NCBI RefSeq assembly: GCF_004101865.1 | Contig: NZ_CP026118.1 | Location: forward strand, 3,675,001-3,739,000 | Length of the DNA stretch: 64,000 bases | Direction of reading: 5' to 3' | Source: Halobacillus litoralis | Lineage (GTDB): Bacteria; Bacillota; Bacilli; Bacillales; Halobacillaceae | In this document: in pieces, positions 17,461 to 26,487 of the stretch | How the letters are laid out: each line of letters opens with the position of its first letter | Position numbering within the stretch: position 1 is the stretch's first letter | Notes under the pieces: generated by a model | Told to the model about the DNA's origin: nothing | Database searches by the model: none | The model's input: the letters and a program-made list of their open reading frames with translations, nothing else | Made by a program: the position numbers and the translations under genes

Positions 17461-17930
17461 TTTATTTATTATTTATATCGAATTCTTCCATATGCCTCAA
17501 TTTAATTTTACTGATTCACAAAGTTGCATCATAAAACCCAGGGAGATTAAGGTTAATTTGTGGTCTGCGTGACTGGCATCGTAAATGCAAGCTATTAGTT
17601 ACGTATATTGAAAGATGAGAAATCTGGAAACTTCACATAAATCTCATAAAAGGAAGAAATGAATGAGTGAAAAGAAGCTATATACACTCATAAGGGGATA
17701 AGAGTTGCTCAACGTAATGAAAGCTGAGGAAGACGAACTTCAAAAAAACGAGCATATGATAGTTGTACCACTATCTATTTTTGTAGATTTTTCGTATAAT
17801 TGAATAGATGGAATAGAAAGGCGCCATTTATAGGAGATTTCTTATAAATTGGCGCTTCTTCTAATCATGATAATAATGGGGATGCTTAACCCGTCTGAGA
17901 GAAAGCGGGCTTTTAGAAAGGAAGATATTA
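17461..17930 (+). other. Intergenic region between radC and mreB
   Basis: No convincing gene is seen. It is AT-rich. A TATAAT at 17795-17800 lacks a good -35. A 12-bp hairpin with one bulge (GCGCCA/TGGCGC and TTTATA/TATAAA, 17821-17855) follows 20 bases later with a T-rich tail. A 28-codon frame at 17717-17803 has no binding site. Confidence 0.5.
17821..17855 (+). promoter_or_regulatory. Hairpin in the mreB 5' region
   Basis: GCGCCATTTATA at 17821-17832 pairs with TATAAATTGGCGC at 17843-17855, leaving one bulged T. TTCTTCT follows. It may be an attenuator or terminator ahead of mreB; the ribosome binding site of mreB is about 60 bases downstream. Confidence 0.45.
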
Positions 17931-18971
17931 TTGGGGATTTTTGGATTCTCTCAAGATTTAGGAATTGATTTGGGAACTGCGAATACACTAGTTTTTTTGA
18001 AGAATAAAGGGGTCATTGTAAGAGAACCCTCTGTAGTAGCTAAAAATACACAAACCGGTGAAATTGAGGCCGTTGGTAATGATGCAAGGAACATGATCGG
18101 CCGTACACCAGGCTACATAAATGTCATCCGTCCGATGAAAGACGGAGTGATTGCTGATTATGATACAACAGCTCAAATGATGAAATATTATATTAGGAAG
18201 GCACTCAAAACAAGGTCGTCTTTCGCTAGTAAACCGAATGTAATGGTCTGTGTACCCTCTGGAATTACGATGGTGGAAGAAAGAGCAGTCATAGATGCTA
18301 CCAAGCAAGCAGGGGCAAAAGAAGCATATCCGATTGCTGAGCCTTTTGCTGCCGCTATTGGAGCAGGGCTTCCTGTATGGGAACCGACCGGAAGTATGGT
18401 AGTCGATATTGGTGGAGGAACTACAGAAGTAGCGATCATCTCCCTCGGCGGAATTGTCACAAGTCAGTCTATCCGTATTGCGGGGGATGAAATGGATGAT
18501 AGTATCATCCAACATGTCCGTAAGCGTTACAATCTGATGATCGGGGAACGTACCGCTGAAGAAACGAAGATGGAACTTGGTGGAGCAGGAGAAGTGAACG
18601 AGATTGACGAAATGGATATAAGAGGACGCGATTTACTTACAGGTCTCCCGAAAACCATCACAATCAAAAGTGATGAAATTGTAGGTGCTATGAAAGATAC
18701 CGTCGATTCCATCATTGAAACCGTGAAAAATACATTAGAAAAAACACCTCCAGAACTGGCTGCTGATATTATGGAACGCGGCATAGTTTTGACTGGGGGA
18801 GGCGCATTGCTCAAGAACATCGATACAGTCATCAGTGATGAAACAAATATGCCGGTATTTATAGCCGACGAGCCTCTCGATTGTGTGGCCATAGGTACAG
18901 GTAAATCTTTGGAATACATCCATCATTTCCGCTCTCAGCCAAATGTGGCAAGTCGAGCTAAAATGGATTAG
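17931..18971 (+). CDS. mreB: Rod shape-determining actin MreB
   Basis: MreB is the bacterial actin that positions the elongation machinery for lateral wall synthesis. The 346-aa protein has the actin-fold phosphate-1 motif [14 protein letters not shown] near residues 7-20, phosphate-2 [14 protein letters not shown] near 160, and the adenosine motif [12 protein letters not shown] near 290. Start is TTG 17931 after GAAAGGAAG; the N-terminal amphipathic MGIFGFSQ segment is typical for membrane binding. First gene of mreBCD-minCD, as in B. subtilis. Confidence 0.96.
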   Translation: MGIFGFSQDLGIDLGTANTLVFLKNKGVIVREPSVVAKNTQTGEIEAVGNDARNMIGRTPGYINVIRPMKDGVIADYDTTAQMMKYYIRKALKTRSSFASKPNVMVCVPSGITMVEERAVIDATKQAGAKEAYPIAEPFAAAIGAGLPVWEPTGSMVVDIGGGTTEVAIISLGGIVTSQSIRIAGDEMDDSIIQHVRKRYNLMIGERTAEETKMELGGAGEVNEIDEMDIRGRDLLTGLPKTITIKSDEIVGAMKDTVDSIIETVKNTLEKTPPELAADIMERGIVLTGGGALLKNIDTVISDETNMPVFIADEPLDCVAIGTGKSLEYIHHFRSQPNVASRAKMD

Positions 18972-18982
18972 GCGAGTAAGTT

Positions 18983-19861
18983 ATGCCTTCATTATTTCGT
19001 AGAAAAAGACTGATGGTTGTATTGGTAGGTTTTATTTTACTTGTTGCACTGATCGGCTATTCGATCCGTGATCGGGATTCGTTAAGCACTCCTGAGAAAT
19101 TCCTGCAAGATTCAGTCGGTTGGATGCAGACGATCTTCCATAAGCCGGTAAGTCTTGTAGATAATACGATAGAAAATATTCAGGACATGTTCGAAGTCTA
19201 TGAGCAGAATCAAGTATTGAAAGCCCGATTGTCTGAGTATAAGGGAGTCATACAAGATAATCAGCGCTTGAAAAGTGAAAATAGCGAATTACGTGAGACT
19301 TTAGAAAAAACGGAAGGTTTGAGCGACTATTCGCCGATTCAAGCTACAGTAATCGCCAGAAGTTCTGATCGATGGTTTGAGCAAATGACGATTAATAAAG
19401 GTGAAGAGCATGGCATTGAAAAAGATATGGCGGTTATGACGAGTGACGGACTGGTCGGTAAGGTTAAGTCTGCAGGCGCATTTCATTCTACTGTGCAGCT
19501 TTTAAGCGGCTTTGATCGTTCGAATAAAATTTCTTCATGGGTAGTCCGGGAAGGTCAGGATGAAGCATTCGGCTTGATTGAGGGTTACGACGATGAAACA
19601 GGACAACTTCTTTTGGAGGGCATCAAACTTGAAGAAGAACTTAAACCTGGAGACACAGTTATTTCTTCTGGATTGGGCGGAGTTTTTCCGAGTAACCTTC
19701 GAATCGGTACAGTCGAAGAAGTGACGAATGATCAGTTCGGCCTGACCAAAACGGCATATGTCGAGCCTTTTGCTGATTTGTTCGATATTAATCATGTGAT
19801 GGTTGTTGATCGTGCTGTGGAAACAGTAGAAGACAAAAGTCCAAGTGAGGGCGATGAATAA
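18983..19861 (+). CDS. mreC: Rod shape-determining protein MreC
   Basis: MreC is a bitopic membrane protein that bridges MreB/MreD to the wall synthases outside. The 292-aa protein has one membrane segment (about residues 8-28), a coiled coil (about 65-110, with NQVLKARLSEYKG) and the two-barrel extracellular domain with MTINKGEEHGIEKDMAV and LKPGDTVISSGLGGVFP. The last residues are polar. The stop overlaps the mreD start by one base, so the two are probably translationally coupled. Confidence 0.94.
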   Translation: MPSLFRRKRLMVVLVGFILLVALIGYSIRDRDSLSTPEKFLQDSVGWMQTIFHKPVSLVDNTIENIQDMFEVYEQNQVLKARLSEYKGVIQDNQRLKSENSELRETLEKTEGLSDYSPIQATVIARSSDRWFEQMTINKGEEHGIEKDMAVMTSDGLVGKVKSAGAFHSTVQLLSGFDRSNKISSWVVREGQDEAFGLIEGYDDETGQLLLEGIKLEEELKPGDTVISSGLGGVFPSNLRIGTVEEVTNDQFGLTKTAYVEPFADLFDINHVMVVDRAVETVEDKSPSEGDE

Positions 19862-20388
19862 TGAGTCGTTATGTAATTGCTCTGATTTGCTTGTTTCTTC
19901 TCGTCATGCAGGGGATGGCAATGAGCATGTTGCCAGCAAACCTAGTTTATTCTGATTTGTTGATCACACCTCACTGGGTATTGATTTTTCTTTTTATCAT
20001 CGCTATATTTTTTGATAGAGATGAGACCTATCACGCGGTCTGGTATGGTCTTGCCTTCGGTTTACTGATTGATGTGGTCTACACAGGTGTGTTGGGGGTT
20101 TATATGGTGACCTATGCACTTGTTATCTATATCATTCATGGCATAAATAAATCGCTTCATGCGAATTTCATAGCGGCCTCTTTACTGGCCATTGTGGGAG
20201 TTGCGTTGGCAGATACGCTGTTATATGTCATTTATTCCTTTGTGCAAATTACTTCTTTGTCTTGGGGAACTTACGCTTTGTTAAGGTTATTACCGACCTT
20301 GGCAGCGAATATGATTTTTTTCATCCTGCTTTACCCATTAGTGAAGGAGCGCGTCCACTATTGGTCCGAGGAAATCAATAATGCTTAG
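19861..20388 (+). CDS. mreD: Rod shape-determining protein MreD
   Basis: MreD is a small integral membrane partner of MreC. The 175-aa protein is almost entirely hydrophobic with about five or six membrane segments and the family motif GLAFGLLIDVVYTGVLGVY. Its start overlaps the mreC stop (TAATG). Assignment rests on size, hydrophobicity, this motif and position between mreC and minC. Confidence 0.92.
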   Translation: MSRYVIALICLFLLVMQGMAMSMLPANLVYSDLLITPHWVLIFLFIIAIFFDRDETYHAVWYGLAFGLLIDVVYTGVLGVYMVTYALVIYIIHGINKSLHANFIAASLLAIVGVALADTLLYVIYSFVQITSLSWGTYALLRLLPTLAANMIFFILLYPLVKERVHYWSEEINNA

Positions 20389-20424
20389 AATGATGGAAAT
20401 GTCTAAGGTTTGAGGTGAAAGCCT

Positions 20425-21111
20425 ATGGCGGCAAATGGTCAGAAAATCATGATAAAGGGGACAAGGGATGGATTGACGTTGCGTTTAGACGATCAATGCT
20501 CTTTTGACTCCATAATAAAAGAGTTGCAAGAAATGTTGGCTCAGAATGGAATCACTGACGAACAACCGATGATTCGTGTAACGATTCAATTGGGGAAACG
20601 ATACTTGACTGAAGACCAAAAAGAAGAGCTTGCTTCTGTTGTTCGTGAGAAGCAAAAGCTTGTGGTCGACCGTATTGAATCAGAGGTTCTTACTAAAGAT
20701 GAGGCCTTGGAGTGGAAAGAAAATACGGAAATCACACCAGTGGCCAAAACCATAAGGTCAGGACAATTGGTAGAAGTGCGTGGCGATTTATTACTGATCG
20801 GTGATGTCAATCCTGGTGGGCAAGTGAATGCCACAGGTAATATCTTCATCATGGGCAGCTTGAGAGGGATTGCTCATGCAGGTTACGAAGGGGATAAAAA
20901 AGCTGTGGTGGCCGCATCTTACATGCAGCCGAGCCAGTTGAGGATTGCAGATCAATTGAGTCGTTCACCTGACTATGAGTCGGAAGGCGTCTATATGGAA
21001 TGTGGATTCATAGATGACACACATGAGAAAATCCGAATTGAGCGCTTACAAGAAGTTGTAAAAATCAGACCGGATCTCGTCAGTTTTGAAAGGAGAATGA
21101 TCAATGGGTGA
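20425..21111 (+). CDS. minC: Septum site-determining protein MinC
   Basis: MinC blocks FtsZ assembly away from mid-cell and is recruited by MinD. The 228-aa protein has an N-terminal FtsZ-inhibiting domain (about 1-100) and a C-terminal right-handed beta-helix (about 115-215, including VRGDLLLIGDVNPGGQVNATG split by repeats). Start ATG 20425 follows GAGGTGAAAG. Its end overlaps minD by 8 bases. Confidence 0.94.
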   Translation: MAANGQKIMIKGTRDGLTLRLDDQCSFDSIIKELQEMLAQNGITDEQPMIRVTIQLGKRYLTEDQKEELASVVREKQKLVVDRIESEVLTKDEALEWKENTEITPVAKTIRSGQLVEVRGDLLLIGDVNPGGQVNATGNIFIMGSLRGIAHAGYEGDKKAVVAASYMQPSQLRIADQLSRSPDYESEGVYMECGFIDDTHEKIRIERLQEVVKIRPDLVSFERRMING

Positions 21112-21901
21112 AGCGATAGTGATTACCTCCGGAAAGGGAGGGGTTGGGAAAACGACAACTACTGCCAATCTGGGGACCGCTTTGGCCTTACAGAATAAAA
21201 AGGTTTGTCTCGTTGATACTGATATCGGTCTCAGAAACCTTGATGTTGTAATGGGCCTGGAAAATCGCATCATATATGATATCGTGGATGTAGTCAATGA
21301 GCGATGTAAAACAAAGCAGGCTTTGATAACGGACAAGCGGTTTGACTGCCTTCATTTACTTCCGGCTGCCCAGACTTCGGATAAGTCGGAAGTGACCCCT
21401 GAAGGAGTCAAAGCTATTGTAGATGAGCTGAAACAGGACTACGATTACATTGTCATCGATTGTCCTGCTGGTATAGAGCAAGGCTATAAGAACGCTGTGG
21501 CTGGGGCAGATAAAGCGATCGTCGTGACGACACCTGAAAAATCAAGCGTGCGTGATGCTGATCGCATCATCGGTCTTCTGGAACAGGAAGAAATCGAGTC
21601 GCCAAAACTGGTCATCAATCGTATACGTAATCACATGATGAAAAGTGGCGATATGCTTGATGTAGAGGAAATCGTCAATGTACTTAGCATTGATTTGGTT
21701 GGAATCGTTATCGATGACGATGCTGTCATTAAGGCTTCTAATAGTGGTGAGCCAGTAGCCATGAAGCCGAATTCAAAAGCTTCTCTGGCATACCGTAACA
21801 TCGCGAGGCGTATTTTAGGGGAAACGGTACCCCTTATGAACCTTGATGAAAACAAAGGCGTATTCGCCAAAGTGAAACGATTCTTCGGGATGCGGACTTA
21901 A
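21104..21901 (+). CDS. minD: Septum site-determining ATPase MinD
   Basis: MinD is a membrane-binding ParA-family ATPase that positions MinC. The 265-aa protein has the deviant Walker A GKGGVGKTTT at residues about 9-18 and Walker B-like YIVIDCPAGIE. The C-terminal amphipathic membrane-targeting helix is visible (VFAKVKRFFGM). Overlap with minC suggests coupled translation. A strong terminator follows at 21911. Confidence 0.96.
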   Translation: MGEAIVITSGKGGVGKTTTTANLGTALALQNKKVCLVDTDIGLRNLDVVMGLENRIIYDIVDVVNERCKTKQALITDKRFDCLHLLPAAQTSDKSEVTPEGVKAIVDELKQDYDYIVIDCPAGIEQGYKNAVAGADKAIVVTTPEKSSVRDADRIIGLLEQEEIESPKLVINRIRNHMMKSGDMLDVEEIVNVLSIDLVGIVIDDDAVIKASNSGEPVAMKPNSKASLAYRNIARRILGETVPLMNLDENKGVFAKVKRFFGMRT

Positions 21902-21910
21902 TAAAAGAGC

Positions 21911-21940
21911 AAGGACCTGTTATTACTGTGGCAGGTCCTT
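21911..21940 (+). terminator. Intrinsic terminator after minD
   Basis: AAGGACCTG at 21911-21919 pairs with CAGGTCCTT at 21932-21940, followed by TTTGTATTT. Confidence 0.85.
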
Positions 21941-22035
21941 TTTGTATTTCTGTTATTTATTAATATTTTTGTCTGGGATGACCGGGAGCATGCGCTATTG
22001 TTCCGGGCTGTTTATCTTTACTTCTGATAAAAGAA

Positions 22036-22064
22036 TAATATTTCGTACCCTCGTCCCATAGACT
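22036..22064 (+). promoter_or_regulatory. Sigma-E type promoter for spoIVFAB
   Basis: TAATATT at 22036-22042 matches the sigma-E -35 consensus and CATAGACT at 22057-22064 matches the -10 (CATACAnT) with one mismatch; the 14-base spacer is the preferred one. The site is 36 bases before spoIVFA, which is a sigma-E (mother cell) gene in B. subtilis. Confidence 0.55.
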
Positions 22065-22099
22065 GATAGAAAAAGACGGGAATAGAGAGGGGATTAATT

Positions 22100-22867
22100 G
22101 TGAAAAGAAATATACGCGACGTACGAAAGAATATAGCAGATCGTAAAAAGAGGAAAATTAATGGACAAGGGTCTAATTCTCCTCCAAGTTTTTCTCCCCC
22201 CCAAGATGAAGAGATGCATGGATACCCTCCATTAGTAACAGGGTATGGAAAGAAAAAAGAACCGATAACACAAACTTCAAAGGGAACAAGCCAATTTGCG
22301 TGGCAATTGCTCTTAGCTGTAATGCTCTTTGCTATTGTAGCTTTAGGCAAAAATACTGACTTTGCTTTATTAAATGGACCAGGAGATTGGGCGGCAAGCC
22401 AAATGCAAGATGAATTTCCCTTTGCCAAAGTGACGACATGGTACAGCGATCGTTTTGGAGACCCTCTCCAGGTGATTCAGCCGGAAAATGAGGGAGAACA
22501 AGAGGCTTTGGCGATGCCAGTCAATGGTACAGTGACCACTTCTTTTCAAAAGGATGGAAAAGGAATTATTATGACCACTGAAAACGATTCGCAGGTCAAG
22601 GCTATTCGTGCCGGAACGGTGATTTTTGCGGGCAATGATCCAGACACGTCCAAGACGGTAATCATTCAACATGAAGATGGCAGCAAAACCACCTATGGCT
22701 ATTTATCGTCGATTGACGTTCACTTATACGAGCATGTGCAAACAGAGAATGCATTAGGTTCTGTGAAACCGGAAGAGGGGCAGGCGGCTGAATTTTTCTT
22801 TGCGATTGAGAAAGACGATACTTTCTTAGACCCAGTACAGGTCATTAAAGTGAATGAAGGTTCTTAA
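22100..22867 (+). CDS. spoIVFA: Stage IV sporulation protein SpoIVFA
   Basis: SpoIVFA holds SpoIVFB and BofA in the outer forespore membrane and keeps the protease inactive until a forespore signal arrives. The 255-aa protein has a polar N-terminus, one membrane segment (about residues 69-87) and an M23-peptidase-like domain (about 135-250, MPVNGTVTTSF, VIIQHEDGSKTTYGYL). The metal-binding His pattern of active M23 enzymes is not complete, as usual for SpoIVFA. Start is GTG 22100 after GAGAGGGG. It overlaps spoIVFB by 14 bases. Confidence 0.92.
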   Translation: MKRNIRDVRKNIADRKKRKINGQGSNSPPSFSPPQDEEMHGYPPLVTGYGKKKEPITQTSKGTSQFAWQLLLAVMLFAIVALGKNTDFALLNGPGDWAASQMQDEFPFAKVTTWYSDRFGDPLQVIQPENEGEQEALAMPVNGTVTTSFQKDGKGIIMTTENDSQVKAIRAGTVIFAGNDPDTSKTVIIQHEDGSKTTYGYLSSIDVHLYEHVQTENALGSVKPEEGQAAEFFFAIEKDDTFLDPVQVIKVNEGS

Positions 22868-23711
22868 ATTACGAGAAACCATCCATATTCACCCCCTTTT
22901 CTTTTTGCTGGCCATCTCTGCATTTTTAACAGGTGCAATCTATGAATTTATTGTTATATTTTCAATCGTTTTCATCCATGAACTTGGACATTTTTTGGTG
23001 GCTAAACATTATAACTGGCGGATAACAAAGATGGAAATATGGCTCTTCGGTGGGGCGGTGGTCAGCGAAGAGCACAACACGCGTCCATTTAAAGAACAAG
23101 TCCACGTCATACTTGCAGGTCCGTTTCAGCATGTTTGGATTTTCGTTCTGCTCTTCATCATTCAATTTACAGCAGGTCCGCATTCTTTAATCTCGACGGC
23201 TGTCCTTTACAATGGCATCATCCTCCTCTTCAATCTTCTGCCGATTTGGCCTTTGGATGGAGGGAAGCTTCTCTTTTATATCTCCAATCAGCTATTAACT
23301 TTACGTCAGAGTCAAATTGTCACTCTGATGTTTTCGCTGGGGATCATGTTTATCGCTGGTGGGTGGCTGTTTCTGGAAAGCCGCTGGACTCTTGCAACAA
23401 TACTTCTCACCGCTTTTTTGTTCATTGAAAATGGTTTGGAATGGAAGAGGCGCTCCTATACACAGATGAGATACTTACTTTATTGTGCTTATCAAGAGCG
23501 TCCACCAATGAAAACGAAATATATTAAAGTTGAACAAGACACGCTTGTCAGGGATGTTTTGAAGAATATCCGCTGCAACTGCCATCACAAGTATGTCTTG
23601 AAACAGCCGCCTCGTTTCTATATAGTAGATGAACAAGAGTGTCTTCGAGCTTTCTTTGAAAGGAAGCAGGCTCAGCTTAGAATAAGGGACATTCAAAAAG
23701 TCGCTTTATAA
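22854..23711 (+). CDS. spoIVFB: Pro-sigma-K processing intramembrane protease SpoIVFB
   Basis: SpoIVFB is an M50 site-2 protease that cleaves pro-sigma-K in the mother cell. The 285-aa protein has the zinc motif HELGH near residue 43 and the second motif LLPIWPLDGGKLL near 130 (Asp ligand). About six membrane segments are followed by a soluble C-terminal CBS-like region. Length fits the family. The stop overlaps the following rng start by one base. Confidence 0.94.
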   Translation: MKVLKLRETIHIHPLFFLLAISAFLTGAIYEFIVIFSIVFIHELGHFLVAKHYNWRITKMEIWLFGGAVVSEEHNTRPFKEQVHVILAGPFQHVWIFVLLFIIQFTAGPHSLISTAVLYNGIILLFNLLPIWPLDGGKLLFYISNQLLTLRQSQIVTLMFSLGIMFIAGGWLFLESRWTLATILLTAFLFIENGLEWKRRSYTQMRYLLYCAYQERPPMKTKYIKVEQDTLVRDVLKNIRCNCHHKYVLKQPPRFYIVDEQECLRAFFERKQAQLRIRDIQKVAL

Positions 23712-25153
23712 TGAGGGGTTTTATGAGGAAGCTGTTCATACATACAAAAACAACTGAAAAGACTGGTGTGGTCATTGAACAAGGGAAAATCCAAGAATAT
23801 GTGGTAGATCGGCCCGGAGTGAAAGTGATTTCGGGCGCTATTTTTTGTGGAAAAGTCATTCGTGTGGATCAAGGGTTGCAAGCTGCCTTCATCGATATAG
23901 GTGTGGGACGGGAAGCCTTTTTGCGAAAAGAAACCATTCCTTGGTGTGAAGATGAAATTTCCTCAGCAGTGAAGGTTGGGGAATTTTTGTTTGTTCAGGG
24001 AATCAAAGAAGAAATTGGTCATAAGGGAGCTCAGGTTTCTGCAGACCTTACTATCCCCGGGCTTTATGTTATATATCAACCTTACGGGAATAAAGTATCA
24101 CTTTCAAAAAAGCTGGGAGCTGAATCGAAAGAAAAACTAGAAACGGCCCTCCGTCCTTTTTTGGGAGGCATGGAAGGTGTAATCATCAGAACAGCGGCTG
24201 ATGTAGCCGATCTTACCGTAGTTGAAGAAGAACTCTTATTATTAAAAGAACAGTGGGAAGAAATAATAAAAGACAATGACAAAAAGGCGGGGCTGTTATG
24301 GTATGAGCCTCTCCTTCCGAATCAGCTGATGAGAAGATACCCTATCTCCTCAATGGAAAAGATAATCGTGGACGACGCGAGTGTCGTGCAATACTTGAAG
24401 AAGCAATTTCCGTCAGCATCTGCAAATATAGAGTGGAAAAAGAATGGTTCACAGGAAATGCCTATCTCTATAAATTCACTTGAGGAGCAGATCACGGAAC
24501 CGATTGTGGAGCTTGATAAAGGTATACAGATAGTCATCGATCATACGGAAGCGATGACCGTCATTGATGTGAATAGTCACAAATATAAAGGGAAGGCTTT
24601 CTCTAACTCTCAGGCGTTTCAAGTAAATATGGAGGCTGCTGAAGAAATCCAGCGGCAAATTCGATTAAGAAATATTTCCGGAATTATCATCATCGATTTT
24701 ATCTCCATGAAAGATTCTTCTAAAGAAAAACATCTGCTTTCTGAAATGAAAAAGCTATTGAAAAAAGATGTTGTCAAAACGACTGTATTTGGAATCACAC
24801 GTTTGGGTTTATTAGAAATGACCAGGAAAAGGGATTGGGCGAGTCCGGTCTCTTTATTGGCTGAGGAGCGGGAGTCATCTTTCACAATGGAAACATCGGT
24901 TTATCGTCTTGAACGCGATTTATTGGAAGCTTCGTCAAGCGAGGCAGAAGCTTATCTGGTTGCTGTCCATCCAGACTTGAACGACATAAAAAAACAATTG
25001 CTTTCTGAGCCGATCTCTAGTAAAATTCCACAGGAGCTGTTTGTTAGACAGGATTCTACAATCCAGAGCTATCAAATAGAGCTTGGAGGGTCTTTGGACA
25101 TGATCCGGGATGCTGTTCAGCGCCGCGGATATCATGTTGACAACTTGTTTTGA
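23711..25153 (+). CDS. rng: Ribonuclease G/E
   Basis: RNase E/G enzymes cut single-stranded AU-rich RNA and take part in mRNA decay and rRNA maturation. The 480-aa protein has the S1 region (about residues 40-125, IFCGKVIRVDQGLQAAFIDIG), the DNase I-like catalytic region with VIDHTEAMTVIDVNSHKY (first catalytic Asp) and IIIIDFISMKD (second Asp), and FGITRLGLLEMTRKR. The CPxCxG zinc link of E. coli RNase E is not visible, as in shorter forms. ATG 23711 overlaps the spoIVFB stop; ATG 23723 with GAGGGG four bases upstream is an alternative start. B. subtilis lacks this gene at this place; many other Bacillaceae have it. Confidence 0.92.
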   Translation: MRGFMRKLFIHTKTTEKTGVVIEQGKIQEYVVDRPGVKVISGAIFCGKVIRVDQGLQAAFIDIGVGREAFLRKETIPWCEDEISSAVKVGEFLFVQGIKEEIGHKGAQVSADLTIPGLYVIYQPYGNKVSLSKKLGAESKEKLETALRPFLGGMEGVIIRTAADVADLTVVEEELLLLKEQWEEIIKDNDKKAGLLWYEPLLPNQLMRRYPISSMEKIIVDDASVVQYLKKQFPSASANIEWKKNGSQEMPISINSLEEQITEPIVELDKGIQIVIDHTEAMTVIDVNSHKYKGKAFSNSQAFQVNMEAAEEIQRQIRLRNISGIIIIDFISMKDSSKEKHLLSEMKKLLKKDVVKTTVFGITRLGLLEMTRKRDWASPVSLLAEERESSFTMETSVYRLERDLLEASSSEAEAYLVAVHPDLNDIKKQLLSEPISSKIPQELFVRQDSTIQSYQIELGGSLDMIRDAVQRRGYHVDNLF

Positions 25154-25180
25154 TTTGTGGTAACATTATTTTGTTATTCT

Positions 25181-25255
25181 AGTAGCACTCCGTGGCTACA
25201 ACCGCGCAGAACAGGTTTTCAAACCGATTTCCGGTACCTGAATGGCGAGTCTTAG
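25181..25255 (+). promoter_or_regulatory. Ribosomal protein L21 leader
   Basis: The mRNA leader before rplU contains the segments ACTCCGTGGCTACAACCGCG and CCTGAATGGCGAGT. These match the L21 leader family of Firmicutes, with ACTC at 25187 pairing to GAGT at 25247-25250. Such leaders are thought to bind L21 or a partner for autoregulation. Confidence 0.8.
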
Positions 25256-25275
25256 TAAATTGAGGAGGTGCAAGT

Positions 25276-25584
25276 ATGTACGCAATTATTGAAACTGGTG
25301 GTAAACAAGTGAAAGTTGAGAAAGGCCAGGAGATTTACGTTGAGAAAATGGACGTAGAAGCTGGTGGTTCTGTTACTTTTGACAAAGTTCTTTTCGTAGG
25401 TGGAGATAACACGAAAGTGGGCGCTCCTTTTGTTGATGGTGCTTCTGTAACGGCTAAAGTTGAGAAACAAGGCCTTCAAAAGAAATTGACTGTCTTCAAA
25501 TATAAGCCTAAAAAGAACTACAAGCGTAAACAAGGTCATCGTCAGCCATACACGAAACTTGTCGTTGAAGATATCAACGCGTAA
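25276..25584 (+). CDS. rplU: 50S ribosomal protein L21
   Basis: L21 binds 23S rRNA in the large subunit. The 102-aa protein has the typical N-terminus [18 protein letters not shown] and the conserved basic C-terminal segment [17 protein letters not shown]. It starts after GAGGAGG and is the first gene of rplU-prp-rpmA. Confidence 0.97.
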   Translation: MYAIIETGGKQVKVEKGQEIYVEKMDVEAGGSVTFDKVLFVGGDNTKVGAPFVDGASVTAKVEKQGLQKKLTVFKYKPKKNYKRKQGHRQPYTKLVVEDINA

Positions 25585-25596
25585 GGGTCGTAACGG

Positions 25597-25926
25597 ATGA
25601 TTAATGTATCTATGTTTCGCTCACAAGGTTCCATCACAGGCTTTGAAATATCCGGACATGCAGAGAGTGGTCCTTATGGACATGATCTCGTATGTGCAGC
25701 CGTTTCAGCTGTATCTTTTGGGACAGTGAATGCCATTATGAGCCTATGTGAATTCGAACCTCATGTTGAACAGGGCGGAGAAAGTGGTTACATAAAAATC
25801 ACTTTGCCGGATGATCTCAAAATACCGGATCATTCGAAAGCTCAGACCCTTTTAGAAGGCATGCAGGTGTCATTGGAAACGATTGAACATGATTACGATC
25901 AATATATTAAAATTTCCCATCGATAA
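25597..25926 (+). CDS. prp: Ribosomal-processing cysteine protease Prp
   Basis: Prp removes the N-terminal extension of L27 in Firmicutes. The 109-aa protein has the catalytic His in FEISGHAESG (near residue 22) and the catalytic Cys in DLVCAAVSAVSFGTVNA (near residue 34). It lies between rplU and rpmA, the invariant location, and its substrate sequence is present in the next gene. Confidence 0.95.
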   Translation: MINVSMFRSQGSITGFEISGHAESGPYGHDLVCAAVSAVSFGTVNAIMSLCEFEPHVEQGGESGYIKITLPDDLKIPDHSKAQTLLEGMQVSLETIEHDYDQYIKISHR

Positions 25927-25934
25927 GGAGGTGA

Positions 25935-26231
<297 letters not shown>

Positions 26232-26254
26232 GTCAATAAGTTCGTGTAGCCATA

Positions 26255-26290
26255 AAAGCCGCGCTTTGCTATTCGCAGAAGCGCGGCTTT
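26255..26290 (+). terminator. Intrinsic terminator after rpmA
   Basis: AAAGCCGCGCTT at 26255-26266 pairs with AAGCGCGGCTTT at 26279-26290, followed by a T run. Confidence 0.88.
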
Positions 26291-26335
26291 TTTATATCCA
26301 ATGCTGCTTTAATAAATAGATGAAGCAGTCTATCT

Positions 26336-26379
26336 AAGAACACAGTCTTATAGTAAAGTAAGACAGAGCAGTGTTTCTT
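26336..26379 (+). other. Structured element between rpmA and spo0B
   Basis: GTCTTA (26345-26350) pairs with TAAGAC (26359-26364), enclosed by AAGAACAC (26336-26343) pairing with GTGTTTCTT (26371-26379) with one bulge. A CTTCTT tail follows. It may be a second terminator or an RNA of unknown role. The rest of the 256-base gap holds only the promoter-like site next to spo0B. Confidence 0.35.
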
Positions 26380-26446
26380 CTTAAAAATATATTTTCAATG
26401 AAATGCGCTCCGTTTATCGGGTAGATTTTTTGTTTCCTTGAATTTT

Positions 26447-26455
26447 TGCTATACT
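26447..26455 (+). promoter_or_regulatory. Extended -10 promoter for spo0B
   Basis: TGCTATACT forms an extended -10 (TGn plus TATACT) about 33 bases before ATG 26488. No good -35 is visible. Its place also argues that translation starts at 26488 and not at the upstream ATG 26446. Confidence 0.45.
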
Positions 26456-26487
26456 TTTTATTATTATGGGTGAACGAGGGAGCTGAA

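Noticed and set aside
17717..17803. 28-codon frame before mreB
   Set aside because: No ribosome binding site, no motif, and it covers the TATAAT-like site.
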